Positions 21,613 through 33,540 of a stretch of 64,000 nucleotides of DNA are shown here, one piece after another. How positions within the stretch are numbered: position 1 is the first letter of the stretch; the number at the start of each line of letters is the position of its first letter. Position numbers and translations under genes: made by a program. Below the pieces are notes generated by a model, which saw only the letters and a list, made by a program, of their open reading frames with translations, was not told the origin of the DNA and did no database searches. Source of the stretch: Ditylenchus dipsaci (taxonomy: Eukaryota; Nematoda; Chromadorea; Rhabditida; Anguinidae); the NCBI GenBank assembly GCA_004194705.1, contig SADC01000167.1, forward strand, positions 22,336 through 86,335. Direction: 5' to 3'.

Positions 21613-23945
21613 CCATAAAAAAATCCGTACAGAAGTTCAATGATTCAGAAAAAAATTTAATTGGCGGGACAAGTTGAAACAGGTGAGAATGCCCCTTTTA
21701 ATGACTAGTTCACAATGGTGGACTGCAGTCGCCACCCTCAGTCCGGACTCACAATCCGCTCTGAGGATTGTTTTTCATCTCAAGTTAGGATTGTTGTTAA
21801 TTTTAGGTAAAACGGCTTTTAAAAAGACCTTATTTTTAAATCAATTAAGATATGGGTCTCTAGCCGTTTTGACCAACACGCTTTTTTATCGACACGCTTT
21901 TTATTTTTATTTCGATTCAGAGTCTCTATTCGTAAATAAATTAGCTTTTTTTGAATTTTATTAGTTCTGACACGAAAAAATTGTTGAAACTCATTTGTTT
22001 TTGTCCCACCGAATCAGTCGGGCCTCTTGCATATTTTTTATCCTATTTTTATTTCACCCCAGTCATTTCACTTCCATATCATTTCACGCCTGATAAAACA
22101 CCTTTTTTAATTTCATGTTTTTTTTACAAATTTCGTTTAAATTAGCGCTACATTGTGCTTGGTGGAAGTCTTATCTAAATCTAGACTAGACCCGGCAGGT
22201 TCGGTGCCGGTGCAGTGCCGCTTCGGAAAATCGTGAGGGGTCGAGACATCAAATTAAAAAGACATCAACTACTATTGACTTACTACAGCTGTTTGAATGT
22301 TCGCGAAATTTCTTTTATCGCGAACATTGCTTGCGAATATTCGCGCGAATATTCGCCCGAATATTCGGAGTTCCCCACCCTAGTAGTGACCAACCCAAAT
22401 TTTTATTTTAAGTGGCCAGTGAAGGATCCCGCAACTATTGGAAAATCTCCCTCCATAGTGGTCGAGTCATATTTGTCCTGTAGTCATTCGGTGGCCATAG
22501 TCATCCATTCCCCAAGGCTAATATTATATAGGGAGTTGACTTACCTTATTCTCTTTTCTGAAAAGCTTTAATCTGAGTTTCTGATTTTTCCAAAACCATG
22601 TCTATTTGCCTGAGTGTTCGCTTTCTAATTGGTTTTTCAGGATAATTAAGCATCTTTTCAAGAGATAACTGAAGATTTTTCGTTGTTTGGCCTGCTATGA
22701 TGATACCAGAATTCACAGTTGGTCTTCATTCTCTTTTTTCACGACCATCAATAATCTATCTTTTTCTAGCCTCTCTCTACTTCATCTCGCCAACTGGACA
22801 TGGGTAAGCATTTATTTCAAGATTTTGATACCCAAATTTCTATGACTATGGCAATCTGTGCCCAATACCGTGATTTTCTGCGGTTTTCGCAGAAAATGGA
22901 CGCAAATTATAAGGCATATTGCATCATAAGCAAAGGATGGGTCAAAATAATTTGCGTACACTTGCATGTACTAGCATACACGAGTAAAATAGTGAAGTAA
23001 AATAACAGGTCACCTAGTAGAGTAAAAATGAAAAAATATGAAATTTTGGAGTATGTACGCCCATAAATGGTCCCTTTCCTGGGTGACTAGCAATTCGAAA
23101 GATCAGAAAAAGCTATCATAAAATTGTGTAAAAAAACTACTACTTTGGGTAATAAAAGGCTAAAAACTTTTGAAGAAAAATTTTAAGATTTCGCCTAAAA
23201 TGCCTTTTACTTATGTTGCCCTCGAGTTCTCCAGGGTTACCCCAGTACTGGTGCATGCTATTTTGAAGAAAAATTGAAAAATGCATCAGATTTAAGGCTT
23301 ATGGACTTCGGTAATTGTTTCGGTTGATCAGGATAAAAATTATCTGACTACCAAGTTTCTGATTAGGGTTTTGAGGGAAACTCGGAAACAAACCGAAGAT
23401 CTGTCTTTTCTGACTCCATCCCATCTGGTGGTAAAAATAGTTTTCCAAAATATTGAGTTAAAGAAAACAGACATATATCTTTGAGTTGTTTTTGATTTTT
23501 CTTAAAAAAAATTGGTATTAAGCTAACCTTTATCCTTGTCAAAGAATCAGTCACCGACGGCAAGAGCGTTTCCGACATCGGACCAAAATCTGAGTGCTTA
23601 GTTCAAATCTCCTTTGATTGCCAGAAAATTAAGCTTTTGCAATCATCGCGTTCGACCCACCGTTAGATTTTCAAAAAACTTTTATGTCCTTAACTGTCTG
23701 ATTTTAGGAAAGCAAGTGACTAAGGGACATAATCAAGCTGGCCATATCATCGGTGAACTGAAGAAGCTAGCAAATCTTCTCTTGGCTGGATACGGGGGTG
23801 TTTTGTGGGTCTTTTATTATATAAGTTTTAATAGTCATATGCCGTTTTCATCTTTTCTCGTCTTATCCTTTTTTTTGGCTGCCGGCTTCTAATCGGGTGG
23901 AAAATTAAAAACTTTGGATCATGAGGGTAAGTTTTCTTTGATATT
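21613..23945. other. no gene recognised; one palindromic iteron block
   Basis: At 22,308-22,383 GCGAATATTCGCGCGAATAT-type self-complementary phrases recur and end in CCACCCTA, like the iteron ends at 7,010 and 37,450. Near 22,200 a GGTGCCGGTGCAGTGCCGC phrase resembles the iterons of the 43,056 element. Short frames here have no recognisable domain. Confidence 0.45.
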
Positions 23946-23947
23946 TA

Positions 23948-24363
23948 CAGTCCAGTTCGATATAACGACACCCACAAAGTTCGTCTCTGCCTAGGGTCCG
24001 ACACTTCTTTCAGCCCGATTTTTAAGTTTTCTACTTGATCTGTTTTGACAGTCTGGTCTCAAAAATCGCAAGGATGCTGATTTTCCGGTGGTTTTTCAAA
24101 CTAGATAATTTCATCATTTAAAAATCAAAACCTCGATATGGTGATCACCCTTTTTGAAAAATGATGATCACTATATCAAGGTTTGTGTTTTAAATGATAA
24201 AATTATCTAGTTTTTGACAAACGATCGGCAAAATCAGCATCCTTGCGATTTTTAAGACCACACTTTCCAAACAGATGCAATAAAAAACTAAAAAATCGGG
24301 ATGAAAAAAAGTGTCGAACCCTAGGCGGGAACGAACTTTGATCACTATATCCAAACTCGATTG
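23948..24363. mobile_element. 416-bp palindromic MITE with TA flanks (mariner-type)
   Basis: Ends CAGTCCAGTTCGATATAACG and the inverse of CAATCGAGTTTGGATATAGT are flanked by TA on both sides. The arms carry GTCCGACACTT and its inverse, and almost the whole element folds on itself about 24,150. The internal block (GCCTAGGGTCCGACACTT, GTCTGGTC, ATCGCAAGGATGC) is shared with the MITE at 52,312-52,738. It is non-coding. Confidence 0.88.
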
Positions 24364-25098
24364 TATCTTGAAATTTGTAATTTTTCGGTTGGCCACCTTT
24401 TACACACTTTTCTGTCTCACATCCTCTTTACACACTCATATTTGTCCACAAGTTTTGACGAAGAAGTGCTTTCAACGAGACCCGGTCTGGTTCTAACCAT
24501 TCCTCGGTAATAGGACTGTAGTGGTTCGTCACATTACTGTTTCACTGATGTTAATCAGGTTTTTTTAGTCCACTACGCATCCAAACGTAACTTCGGAAGT
24601 CAATAATTTCTCTATCTTCAACGAGAGTGACGACCGCGGAATGAAAGTTAGTTATTACTGTCTTATGTTTCAAGCTAGTTTGAAAATCCAATGTTTTACA
24701 GGGGATTCAATAGCCGAACCGTTTGACATGGAATTCATGCTCCGTCTCTTTTCAATAAGAATATCTTTGGATTCTGATCGATTATTATGATTTTGGTTTT
24801 ATCGTGTTATATACGTCAATAAAAGATATTGTCTTTTTCGGAGGGAATATTTTTAGCCATCTTTTTTGGAAGTGAGAAAATCGGACCCTACTATAGAAAA
24901 CCTTCCCCCAAAAAATTTTTTCAAAATCATGTTCTTATCATTCCTAAGTAATTTTTATGCGCTAAAAACGATAAAAAAGTTGTTTTCAGACGTTTTCTGA
25001 CCAAAAAATCGATTTTTTGAAAAGAAATTTTTTGGCCAAAATTGGACATTTTCGGGGGTTTTTACCCCATTTTGGTCATGGAGCTGGGCAAAAGAGCC

Positions 25099-25167
25099 TA
25101 CCGTATCTCCTGTAATAAACGCCCCCCCCTCGTTCAAAATCGTGTTCTTGGCATTGTGTTTTGACAT
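25099..25167. mobile_element. solitary end of a TACCGTATTT-family MITE
   Basis: TACCGTATCTCCTGTAATAA, then a C-run and an ATCGTGTTCTTGGCATTGTG phrase, match the inverse of the right part of the complete element at 46,053-46,295. The other end is not seen. Confidence 0.7.
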
Positions 25168-26056
25168 ACTTTTTGATTACTTCTCTTACACGGTGTTTCA
25201 AAATTCAGTTACTGTTCATTAGGAACTTTTAATCATAAAAGCGGGGATTCAAAACAAATCCCTTTTTTTGACTAAGAAAGACAGTTTCTCAATTGAAATG
25301 GCTTCTAGTTTTCTAAATTCTGTATTTTAAAAATTTGGTCTTTATTTTCTGAAACAGGAGAATCTCAGCTTCGATTGGCGTATACTCATCATCAGAAATA
25401 CAAACTCGCTGTTCTCATACAAAATTAAAATTTTCGTCATTTTTAGTCTGAGAATGGTGTCAAACTCAAAACAATGCTCTAAGCAGAAGAAGCAAGATCT
25501 TCAGAGAAGCGTCAATCTGCAATCAACGAACGATGGTCCAAGCAACCAGCAAAGAATCAGATAGCAGCAGCTGCAGCAGAAAGGGCAAAAGCAGCAGGGA
25601 AATACGACTTGTAAGTTTTAGCTTCATTCGTATTTTGCATGGAAAAATGCATAGGACTCCTTGTATGGATTTCTCAGATACCGTATTCGCTCTAATAATC
25701 CCACATCTCTAATAAACCCACAGTCTCTAATAATCCCACATCCCAGAGGTTGATTGGAATATAATCCCACACTCATAATAAACCCGCAGTCTCTAATAAT
25801 CCCACATTAGGAAAATTCGAGCTCGAAATCTGAATTTTTTGCATTCTGTATTTGAGTAGTAACGTAAAAGTGGGAACCTTCTGCTAGGCTACGCGTGTAG
25901 AAGTTATAGACATAGTCGTAATTCAACCCATATGTAAGACCGTTTAAAGTATGGAAAATAATTGGGCTTTGTTTGTGTAGGTTGAAATCCTAATTGTGAT
26001 AACGTCGAAACGAGTACTCTTGCCTTTTCTAGCCCTCTACTAGATGTCTAGAGCTC

Positions 26057-26437
26057 ATGCAGAAAGTTCAGATGATGGGATCGACAGTCCAACTCGGAAG
26101 AATAGAAAGTACAGTGCGGAATTCAGACTCAGGTGATCCAGTCGGCTCGTGGGGGATCAAAGAACTCAGCCAGCAAGCACTACGGAATCAGTCGCAGGTC
26201 GTCTATGACTGGATGGACAAGGAGAGGAGATTCGTGAGCAAGTGTGAGGCCCAAGAAACTTTCAAGTATTTGCATTATCCTTATCCTAGGGTTCATGCGA
26301 AGCGTCTACCAGGTGGAGGAAGATCTGTGAAGAATGAGGGCTCCTTCGATGGAAGTGTACTTGACTGGATCGTGCGCGCTTGGATGCTCTACCAAAGAAT
26401 CAAGTCCTCAATCCCTTCAAGGGTTAGTTCATTTTAG
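26057..26437 (+). pseudogene. pogo/CENP-B-like DNA-binding domain fragment
   Basis: A 126-codon frame contains QQALRNQSQVVYDWMDKERRF and, at residues 82-108, RLPGGGRSVKNEGSF then LDWIVRAW. The latter is the CENP-B/pogo pattern 'LpGgGRk...elE..LldWi'. In autonomous pogo elements this region binds the terminal repeats. A donor-like GGGTTAGTTC follows at about 26,420. It lies inside the 25,679-26,884 element, as expected. The start used here is uncertain; a Q/A-rich phrase upstream (25,510-25,615) is outside the element. Confidence 0.6.
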
Positions 26438-26476
26438 CCTCACATCCAGCTGATCATAACCACAATCTCATTTTTC

Positions 26477-26679
26477 AGTATGCGGTCTGACTGATGCTGG
26501 CGATGGAAGTGAAGACGACTTTATCACTGCTTCAAAGCGCATGGCCCCATCCGGAAGGTTTGGAGATGCTGAAGGAAGCAAGAGCCATGGAAACTGCGGC
26601 GGAGGTTTCAGAAGAAGAGGATGTGGAAAAATTTGCTAATGGCTACCTGAGCGCGGAGGATGAAGTTATTGAGGAGTAA
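26477..26679 (+). pseudogene. C-terminal fragment of the pogo-like transposase
   Basis: After an acceptor-like TTTTTCAG (26,472-26,479), one frame reads CGLTDAGDGSEDDFI, which resembles the 'CGIsnaldGseDd' phrase near the end of pogo-type transposases. A second frame ends in an acidic tail (VSEEEDVEKFANGYL...EVIEE) at TAA 26,679. The two frames imply a frameshift. The DDE core that should precede it is missing: only about 50 bases separate it from the preceding exon. Confidence 0.45.
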
Positions 26680-26884
26680 ATTTTGTTTGAGTTGTGAGGG
26701 CTCTTTTGGGAAAAATAAAGAAACTTGGTCTGATTTGTTTTTGATTTATGATTTCAAGGACCAGGTGGTGATCGAACAATAATCCCACACTCTCTAATAA
26801 ACCCACATTTTCTAATAATCCCACACCTTTTGGGGTGATTGAGATATAATCCCACAGTGGGATTATTAGAGAGAATACCCGGTA

Positions 26885-27575
26885 TTACCAATTTGTACCT
26901 TATTAATCTTTGTTTAGGCAAAAAGCAATAACAAGTGCAGAAAAGCCTCTAATCAGAAAATTGTCTCTCTTTTCCAAGTTGGAACATGCCTGTGCCTCAC
27001 GATGAATTTTAGATGTTATGAACGAGTCCGATCAGGCTGGGCATCAACTCTCCTCTGAAACATTCTAAGTACAGAAAACAGATGACTCCGTTAGAAGATC
27101 TTTATTTTTGTGCTGGGTCTCTGAGTGGAGGCAAAGGTATTCAATGAAGGCAGAGCTAATCAGGTTTTTTTACTTACTTATTAGTATGAAACACATCTTG
27201 TATATCTATGTGCTGTTATTGCAGCTCGGAATGGACGTATCGCATCGAGCCATCAAGTCCGGCAACTTTATGCTAATTTTTGTGCTTTTGTGCTTCCCGT
27301 GACATGCGCAAGCGCAAGACGGTTAGTTGCATCCTCACTCCGGTTATCCATTCAATTAAATCGTTTACTCTTGCAGGTTACCGCCTGGATGTGTTCTATG
27401 CTCTGAACGCCATGGCAGAACTCTCTATGGCTTTGGTGGATGAATCGCGGCTGCTGTCCGGAATTTCGCATAGTTCTCTATTGTTACTTTATGATCCTAC
27501 CGTTATTGTTACTCCAAATGCACTCTTTAGTGCCTTCTTGTTTTGCGAATAAAGAGCTTAGTTTGAGAGGTACGC
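26885..27575. other. unassigned, some exon-like frames
   Basis: Acceptor-like TTATTGCAG at about 27,215-27,223 and CTTGCAG at about 27,372 precede modest frames, such as YRLDVFYALNAMAELSMALV at 27,379. I recognise no domain. These could be exons of an unknown gene or transposon. Confidence 0.25.
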
Positions 27576-29894
27576 GACGTTTGACCCTAAAGCCGTTTGA
27601 CCCTAAAGCCGTTTGACCCTAAGCCATTTGACCCTAAGCGTTTGACCCTAAAGCCGTTTGACCTAAAGCCCTTAAAAATTTGCAATTTTTAATGAATCTG
27701 TGCTTTCTCTACTCTATTGCTTGAATTCAATGTTTCACACCTGCTCAACTCCTCACTTCATTCAACACCAAGTTTATTGACGTAACACATCTTTCTTGAC
27801 ATCACAACACCAAACAAAGTGAAGAACAAAAAAAGTTAATCCTCATTTCAAAGTTGTTTAGCGATACCCTTCAAAACTCTTCCGTGCTGCGGCCCTCGTA
27901 ATCCTGAAGGATCTGAGGATGCGACGATCTGCTTCCACATATTTGCTACGTTTCCCTTCGGACGCTTCCCGCCCTGCCACTGGATAAATTCTGATCTCTG
28001 CCCTGCTGAATGGTTCGGAGAGAATTGATGAATTTCCACAAGCCCGGATGACAGACTTCGAGCTCCACTTGTAGTCGGTGATTGCGGTCTCAGCAAAATT
28101 ATTTGTGCGGTGGCTTCTGTTGATGTCAGCTCGTAGACATTCCAAAGCGAATGGAAAATCGCGGCGCAATAAAAAACATCTCTTCTTGTCACGGATCCTA
28201 AGGCAGTAAATTTGAAAGATGAAGATATGAAACTAGAAAATAAATAAATCACCAATGTAGTTCTTTGCATACACAGCAATATTGGCTCAAGCTCAAGAGA
28301 GCAACATATCCCACACTTCCTCGAACACCGGCATCACATTGTCAGGGGGGATAAAAGCCATGGCAAAATATCCCTGGAAAACAACGCATTAACACTGAAC
28401 TGTGACAATAAAGGGAGGAATAATTCTTACTGCAGAACAGCAAATCTGGATGGTATCATATCGCCCTTTCAGCCCCTTCTTGCCGAGCTTCCTCTTCATA
28501 TTCTGCACCGGCCATATTCCTTGATCATCTCAAAAAGGCATTCGTAAGTTGCTTGTGTCTTATTCAGCAGCAAGGCATACAATACGGAAACACGAAGCCT
28601 CCGCGCTCAGCGAGAATGACATACACCTAAATAATTACCATAATAACATCAACATGCGCTTCAAAGCTAAGGCATGAAAATACCTGACAGAACGGAGATG
28701 GCGTGATTTCAAATGTCCGTCCATAAAGACCACCTTCATATGCGCACTCCATTCTTGTTGCTTTGCGGCCTAACAAAGGATTCTAGAAAAAAAACCAATG
28801 AAATTCCAGACAAATTCACCAAAGAATATTTAGTCACACCTGTTGTTATCAGCATGCACCGAGTCCCCTAGAGAATGGCTTTCTATCGTTTCATCCGAAT
28901 CTGTATTTCTTGTAGCCTCAGGGATCGAAAAGTTGATTCCATTCGGGGTTTCTGGCTCGCTATTAATTCCTTTGCGCATCCTCTTGCACCACCCTTCCTG
29001 ACAGCTGATTTGTCCATCTCGGCTTGGACAGCTTCCGGCACGCCATTGAGAAGGCTGTTGAAGATACTCTAAGGATGCTAAAGTAAAATGTAGAAAAACT
29101 AAGATACGTACAGCCACAGTATAATCTACCATATCTACCTCATTATTGGCGGCTGCTGCCTCCTTGATCCGTTGGCTGATTTGACGAAGGAATGGCAAAT
29201 GATGATCTGGTGCAGCTGTGAGTTCCAGCCTCTTTGATGACTTCCCGGATGTCTTGATCGTATGAAGACGAGCACGCACATCCACCTCACCTTCACACAT
29301 TGCCAGTAAACCCTTCTCCTTGTACTCAATCTGTTTCCAAAACTGGTAGCCGCCATGTGTTATAATCTCTTCGTTTTTCTTCGAAATCAATACACCCTGA
29401 AACGTGAATTATATTTGAAATACATTCATGCATTCAAAATTGATCACCTGTCTTAGGATTTGCTCAGCCTGCTCTGTGAATACCTGATTGGCTTGATCAT
29501 TTACTTGCTCTGCCATCAGCTGAATAACTTGCTCCCTGGTTTCTTCACGTCTTCATCACTGTAGTCGCTTGCGAATGGAGCCAAGATTCGTTCAAGTTCA
29601 TCAAAATCGTATTTAGCGCCGCTCTAAATATCAACATTGCGATCAAAAAGCATCAGTACACAGCAGGAAAAGTATCTCAAGCAAGTGTTCTATGAACAAA
29701 AAATTCAACGACCGTCGCAAATGTGTGGTCCAAAATGACAGCGATATATGTAAGCAAGAACCTTGAATACAAAAAATGGAGTAGAGAGAGCGTAGATTCA
29801 AATACAAAAATATGAATTTTTAGGGTCAACGGCCTAGGGTCAAATGGCTTGGGTCAAACGGCTTAGGGGTCAAACGGCTTAAGGGTCAAACGTC
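27576..29894. mobile_element. 2.3-kb MULE with GTTTGACCCTAAAGCC iteron ends
   Basis: The left end has five to six copies of GTTTGACCCTAAAGCC (27,578-27,670), and the right end has the inverse, GGGTCAAACGGCTTAG, in five copies (29,822-29,894). The outermost bases GACGTTTGACCC are perfectly inverted. A MULE-type transposase gene fills the interior on the minus strand. No matching 9-bp target duplication was found in the flanks. Confidence 0.85.
27848..29632 (-). pseudogene. MULE transposase with FLYWCH-like zinc finger, broken
   Basis: On the minus strand, after a 51-nt intron ending in TTTCAG (about 29,400), the frame opens with KKNEEIITHGGYQFWKQ...CEGEVDVRARLHT, the FLYWCH-type pattern (Gly-Tyr-x-Phe-Trp ... 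Cys ... Arg-Leu-x-Thr). DHHLPFLRQISQRI follows. A second short intron begins at GAG/GTAGATATGG near 29,140. Around 28,590-28,750 another frame carries RTFEITPSPFCQVYVILAE, the MULE phrase around the catalytic domain. Near 28,100 RTNNFAETAITDYKW matches the 'RTNNaaEgwH' block downstream of the catalytic Glu. The pieces lie in different frames, so it is inactive as written. It would cut and paste the surrounding element and its non-autonomous relatives. Confidence 0.82.
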
Positions 29895-29924
29895 TTTTAG
29901 GATTTCGAGCGAGTAGGCTAAAAT

Positions 29925-30132
29925 TCAAAAATCTATGGCCAATTTTCAGAAATCTATGGCCATTTTTCAAAATCGAGCGAGCGAGTATCTAAAATTCAAA
30001 AATCTATGGCCAATTTTCAGAAATCTATGGCCATTTTCAAAAAATCTATGGCCATTTTTCATATTCTATGGCCAACACAGATCTATGGCCAGAATTCAGT
30101 ATTCTATGGCCATTTTTCACAATTCTATGGCC
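29925..30132. repeat. ten or so interspersed CTATGGCCA motifs
   Basis: AATCTATGGCCAATTTTCA and shorter forms recur at about 15-25 base spacing through 208 bp. A GAGCGAGCGAGTATCTAAAA phrase also repeats. It lies 30 bp from the MULE's right end and has the same iteron style as other element ends here. A related CTATGGCCAGTGGCCA phrase is at 36,968. Confidence 0.85.
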
Positions 30133-30719
30133 AAAATTAAAATACCACGCTTTCACTAGCTCCTACACCTTTAGTTAACTTACGTCATCTCTGTTGCTCA
30201 GTACTTTCTTTAGTTACACTGTTTTTAACATGAATATGACCAAAGAAATACTTAAGCGAAATACCAAACGGACTTCTCTTGTAGACTTTAAAAATTCCTA
30301 AAAAATTAATGGAAATACAAATTTTTCTTCAAGTAACCGAATTGCGAAATACTATATAAATATTTTTAGGTAAATTTGCTCTAAGCAATGTTGTAAGTGA
30401 CAGCGACAGCTAACGGCGCCGCACGGTGCAGTGAGCTGGTTGCCGGGTGCCGCATATTCCGAGATTTACAAACGCTGCTGAGAGTAGCCCATTATTTTTA
30501 CACTGAAAAGAGATCTCCCAAGTTTTTCAAATAGTGTACCTTTTCTAGCTCCGGTAAAGTTCTTTAGTAAAGCATCAGATCATGATGAGCAAAAATTGAT
30601 GTCTAACCATTTCATTTGTCTCTGATCTTCCACAGCTTTGCCCCAATCCACTAGGTCTGGATCAGCAAACAGGTAGCTGAGATCTCTTCAACATTAATTT
30701 GCATGTCAAATATATGGTT
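30133..30719. other. no gene recognised
   Basis: The stretch holds short G+C-rich phrases (GGCGCCGCACGGTGCAGTGA at about 30,414), possibly a damaged iteron end, and otherwise AT-rich DNA. On the minus strand a frame near 30,650 (DPDLVDWGKAVEDQRQMKW) looks coding-like and may belong with the next entry. Confidence 0.3.
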
Positions 30720-31018
30720 TCAAGTGCGGTCTGAAACCGGCAAGTTGAGTAGAATAGTTAGTTGGTCGAATGGCTGTAAAATATTGTACTCTTGGCTAGC
30801 TTCGTTAGAAAGACAAGTCATCAGTTGCAATTCTTCAAAATCCGTGACAAAACTAATTTGCGTTACATAAGACACTTCGTTTAATGTAATTCCGAGAGGA
30901 AATACCAGATAGAGCAGACCAGAAGCCCAGAGATGCTTTATCTTGGCTAGCACTTGAAGCCACTCATTAAAGTCATTTTGCCGACTTGAGCCACACGGGC
31001 GCAAGCAAGGCAGCCACT
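30720..31018 (-). CDS. exon of an unrecognised gene
   Basis: A strong acceptor (TTTTTTTTATTTCAG, complement of about 31,019-31,033) leads into a 99-codon frame ending in TGA at 30,720. It contains QNDFNEWLQVLAKIKHLWAS, VTDFEELQLMTCLSNEASQ and PFDQLTILLNLP. The codon pattern and splice site look like a true terminal exon. The Leu-rich helices recall the C-terminal half of nematode F-box-associated proteins, but I cannot assign a family. A candidate upstream exon (RAAKAKFGTDPVVVSSHN) lies at about 31,190-31,250. Confidence 0.4.
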
Positions 31019-31274
31019 GAAATAAAAAAAACGTCGTTAGTTCATCGGGAAAGTATTATGGTGAAAAATGTTATAATATGCAATTATTGTCGTAAAAGAC
31101 GAAGAAGGCTATAGAATAGCGCCCATGTTTGGAATTGTTCCTTTTTCTTTTCCCGATCATTTGTGAATAAAAGGGTATACAAACAACTGGGTACACATTA
31201 TGACTGGATACAACGACTGGATCAGTGCCAAATTTGGCCTTGGCCGCCCTGTAATTTTTAAAAATTTTACGCAC

Positions 31275-32740
31275 CTAGGTACTAAGCTTAGGCAAGAGTA
31301 GGCTCAAACGTGTAATAAACATGTTTTTTAACGTCTACACAAATAGCTACTCCGTCGTTGTACCCAGTCATAATATGTACGCAGTCGTGGGTCAGTTAAA
31401 TGAAAGATTGATTCAAATCTTAAAAAAAAGTAAAGGCAAGAATATGGAAAATGGTGCAGTTTTTATTGGGCACCCTTTGTGTTTGAGTCCGTCGTGACGT
31501 ATCCTGGTTCACCCTGACGCTTATGCACAAGCAACAAACAGCAGAGAAAAAAACGCGAAACGAGAGCAGTTTTATAAAGGCACACATTTTTTTCAATGTC
31601 TTGTCCGAAGTTCAAAAAACTATTTGTTATTGTATAAAAAATTTAAAATTCACACAGGAACAAAATATTGGAGGTTTTTTATAAGTGTTGCTAATTTGAC
31701 TAATTTGTTATGTTTTCATCCTAATTATGTGCAGTTGTTTTCATTTCTACAAACACTTACCTAGAGCGAACAAATTTTGAAGTTTGAAAGAGCTGAGAAA
31801 GTTGGTCATTTTCATTATTTAATGAGACGTTGACAATGGAACATTCATCAAATGTTTGTTTTCTGATCTCATTTCCAGATCCCAAGCAACAGTAAGAAAT
31901 GTTTGATTGTTTCCATTCACATCTAAGAGCTTGGAGAAAAAAGAGACTTATGACTTAAGCTATTGTTTATTGGGAGCTTAATAGAATGGCTAAGTTCGCA
32001 AAGCATACTGAGCTCGCTTCTATCGAAAAAGGCAAGTATTTCGCTTAAAATGTCATAAGATACAGTGGGTTTGACTGAATAAGAAGACATTTGTGAATTA
32101 AAAAGAGCTTAAGAATATTAATGCACAACTAAACTACAAATTTATTTTCTCCTTATCAAATTCCTTATATTTTTGCTTATCAAATTGCTTATCAAAAAAT
32201 TGTTCTAGCAAATTTTTGATGTTTTAATGATGGTAGTGATTGTTTAGAAAGTAAAAGTTTTTGTGCTGAACACGATAGCTAATCAGATATTTCGCTTTAA
32301 ACCGTTCGATCAAACCGTTTGCTTTAAGCTGTTCAAAGATTCTGCTTTAGACTTTTTGAACAATTTTCCCTAAACTGTTCCGCTTTTGGTTTAGAAATAT
32401 AACAGCCAAGGCTTACATAAAAGAAGAGTTTTGATTCTGACACTTGATTTGTGTTCAGCGTGATCGATGTGCTTATGAAACTTTTTTTGCAATTTCAGAG
32501 TTTTTCTGTCAAATTTTGGATTTCGCTAAAGACAATAAACATTTGAATTTAAAATTTGAATGTTTATTAAGAAGTTAAGAAACTTTCTCATCACAGCCCA
32601 AGACCTAGATGACAAAGATGAACGAAAACGGCGCGTAGATCTTCTTTCTTGACTGCAGTCATATCTGAAAAATCGATATGGGTAAAATTGATGAACCGAC
32701 TTCGAGTGTAAACTTGAAATATAAAAAAAGAACAAAAGTA
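31275..32740. other. no gene recognised; one iteron cluster
   Basis: At 32,290-32,395 phrases such as AAACCGTTCGATCAAACCGT and TTTAAGCTGTTC recur, again resembling a subterminal iteron block. The remainder is AT-rich with no supported coding. Confidence 0.35.
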
Positions 32741-32744
32741 ATTA

Positions 32745-33538
32745 CAGTCAACCCCCGCTATAGTGACACCTCGCTATAGGAACACCCTCGCTATAGTGAC
32801 ACCCTAGGCCGTTCCCAACAAATAAAATACCCTTGATATAGTGACACATGTGAAGTTTTGTTTATTAAAGTTGCAACTTAAAGTGAAATTTCTTTAAAAA
32901 CGAATTTTAAGGTTTCGGTCAATTGCTTCTATATTTATTACGGGGGTTTTTATTTGTTTTCGTTGCCGATATGCAACCCAATGATGTATATAATGCCGAA
33001 CAACTGTAGAACAGTTCAAAACTGCCAGTTACAGTTGTGATTAATTTTTGCGATTGTACTGCCGTTTTTTGGCATTATTCACATGACTGTTCCAATCGAT
33101 TTTTTTTTTAAATTTCAGTTTTCTCTCATGAAACACTATAGTTTTGCTATTTGAACCCGCAACCCTCAATTTAGATGCTGAAAAATGTGTAAGTTAATTC
33201 CAGAAATGCAAGTCTGAATGGCGAATTTATAGTGGTTCCTTGACCAACCTTCGACCAGCAAAATCTATATGGTTCAGATTATACTGACGCATAAGAGCTG
33301 TCAAAAGACTTTGAAAATTGGGTTAAAAGGTGTTAGACCCTTGGCGGAATGAACTTTTGGTTTATACATAAAATCGACAGGCGACTGTATTACCATATGC
33401 TAAACCCTCGACATAGTGACACCTTTCAATAAATTTTTGAAAACCCTCGCTACAGTGACACCCCGTTATAGTGACACCTTCGCTATAGTGACACCCAAGG
33501 CCGGTCCCGAAGGGTGTCACTATGGCGGGGGTTGACTG
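32745..33538. mobile_element. 794-bp TA-flanked mariner-type MITE
   Basis: Perfect ends CAGTCAACCCCCGC and its inverse are flanked by TA (32,743-32,744 and 33,539-33,540). GCTATAGTGACACC and its variants form three to four iterons inside each end. The interior is AT-rich and non-coding. This end structure is typical of non-autonomous Tc1/mariner elements. Confidence 0.93.
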
Positions 33539-33540
33539 TA

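Larger units (their letters stand above)
25679..26884. mobile_element. 1.2-kb pogo-like element lacking its catalytic core
   Basis: The terminal inverted repeats TACCGTATTCGCTCTAATAA and the inverse of AGAGAGAATACCCGGTA mark an element with TA at both ends. Inside each end, TCTCTAATAATCCCACA phrases recur four to five times. Between them lie a DNA-binding-domain fragment and a C-terminal fragment of a transposase, with no DDE domain. This links the many small TACCGTATTT MITEs in the window to a transposase type. Confidence 0.75.
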
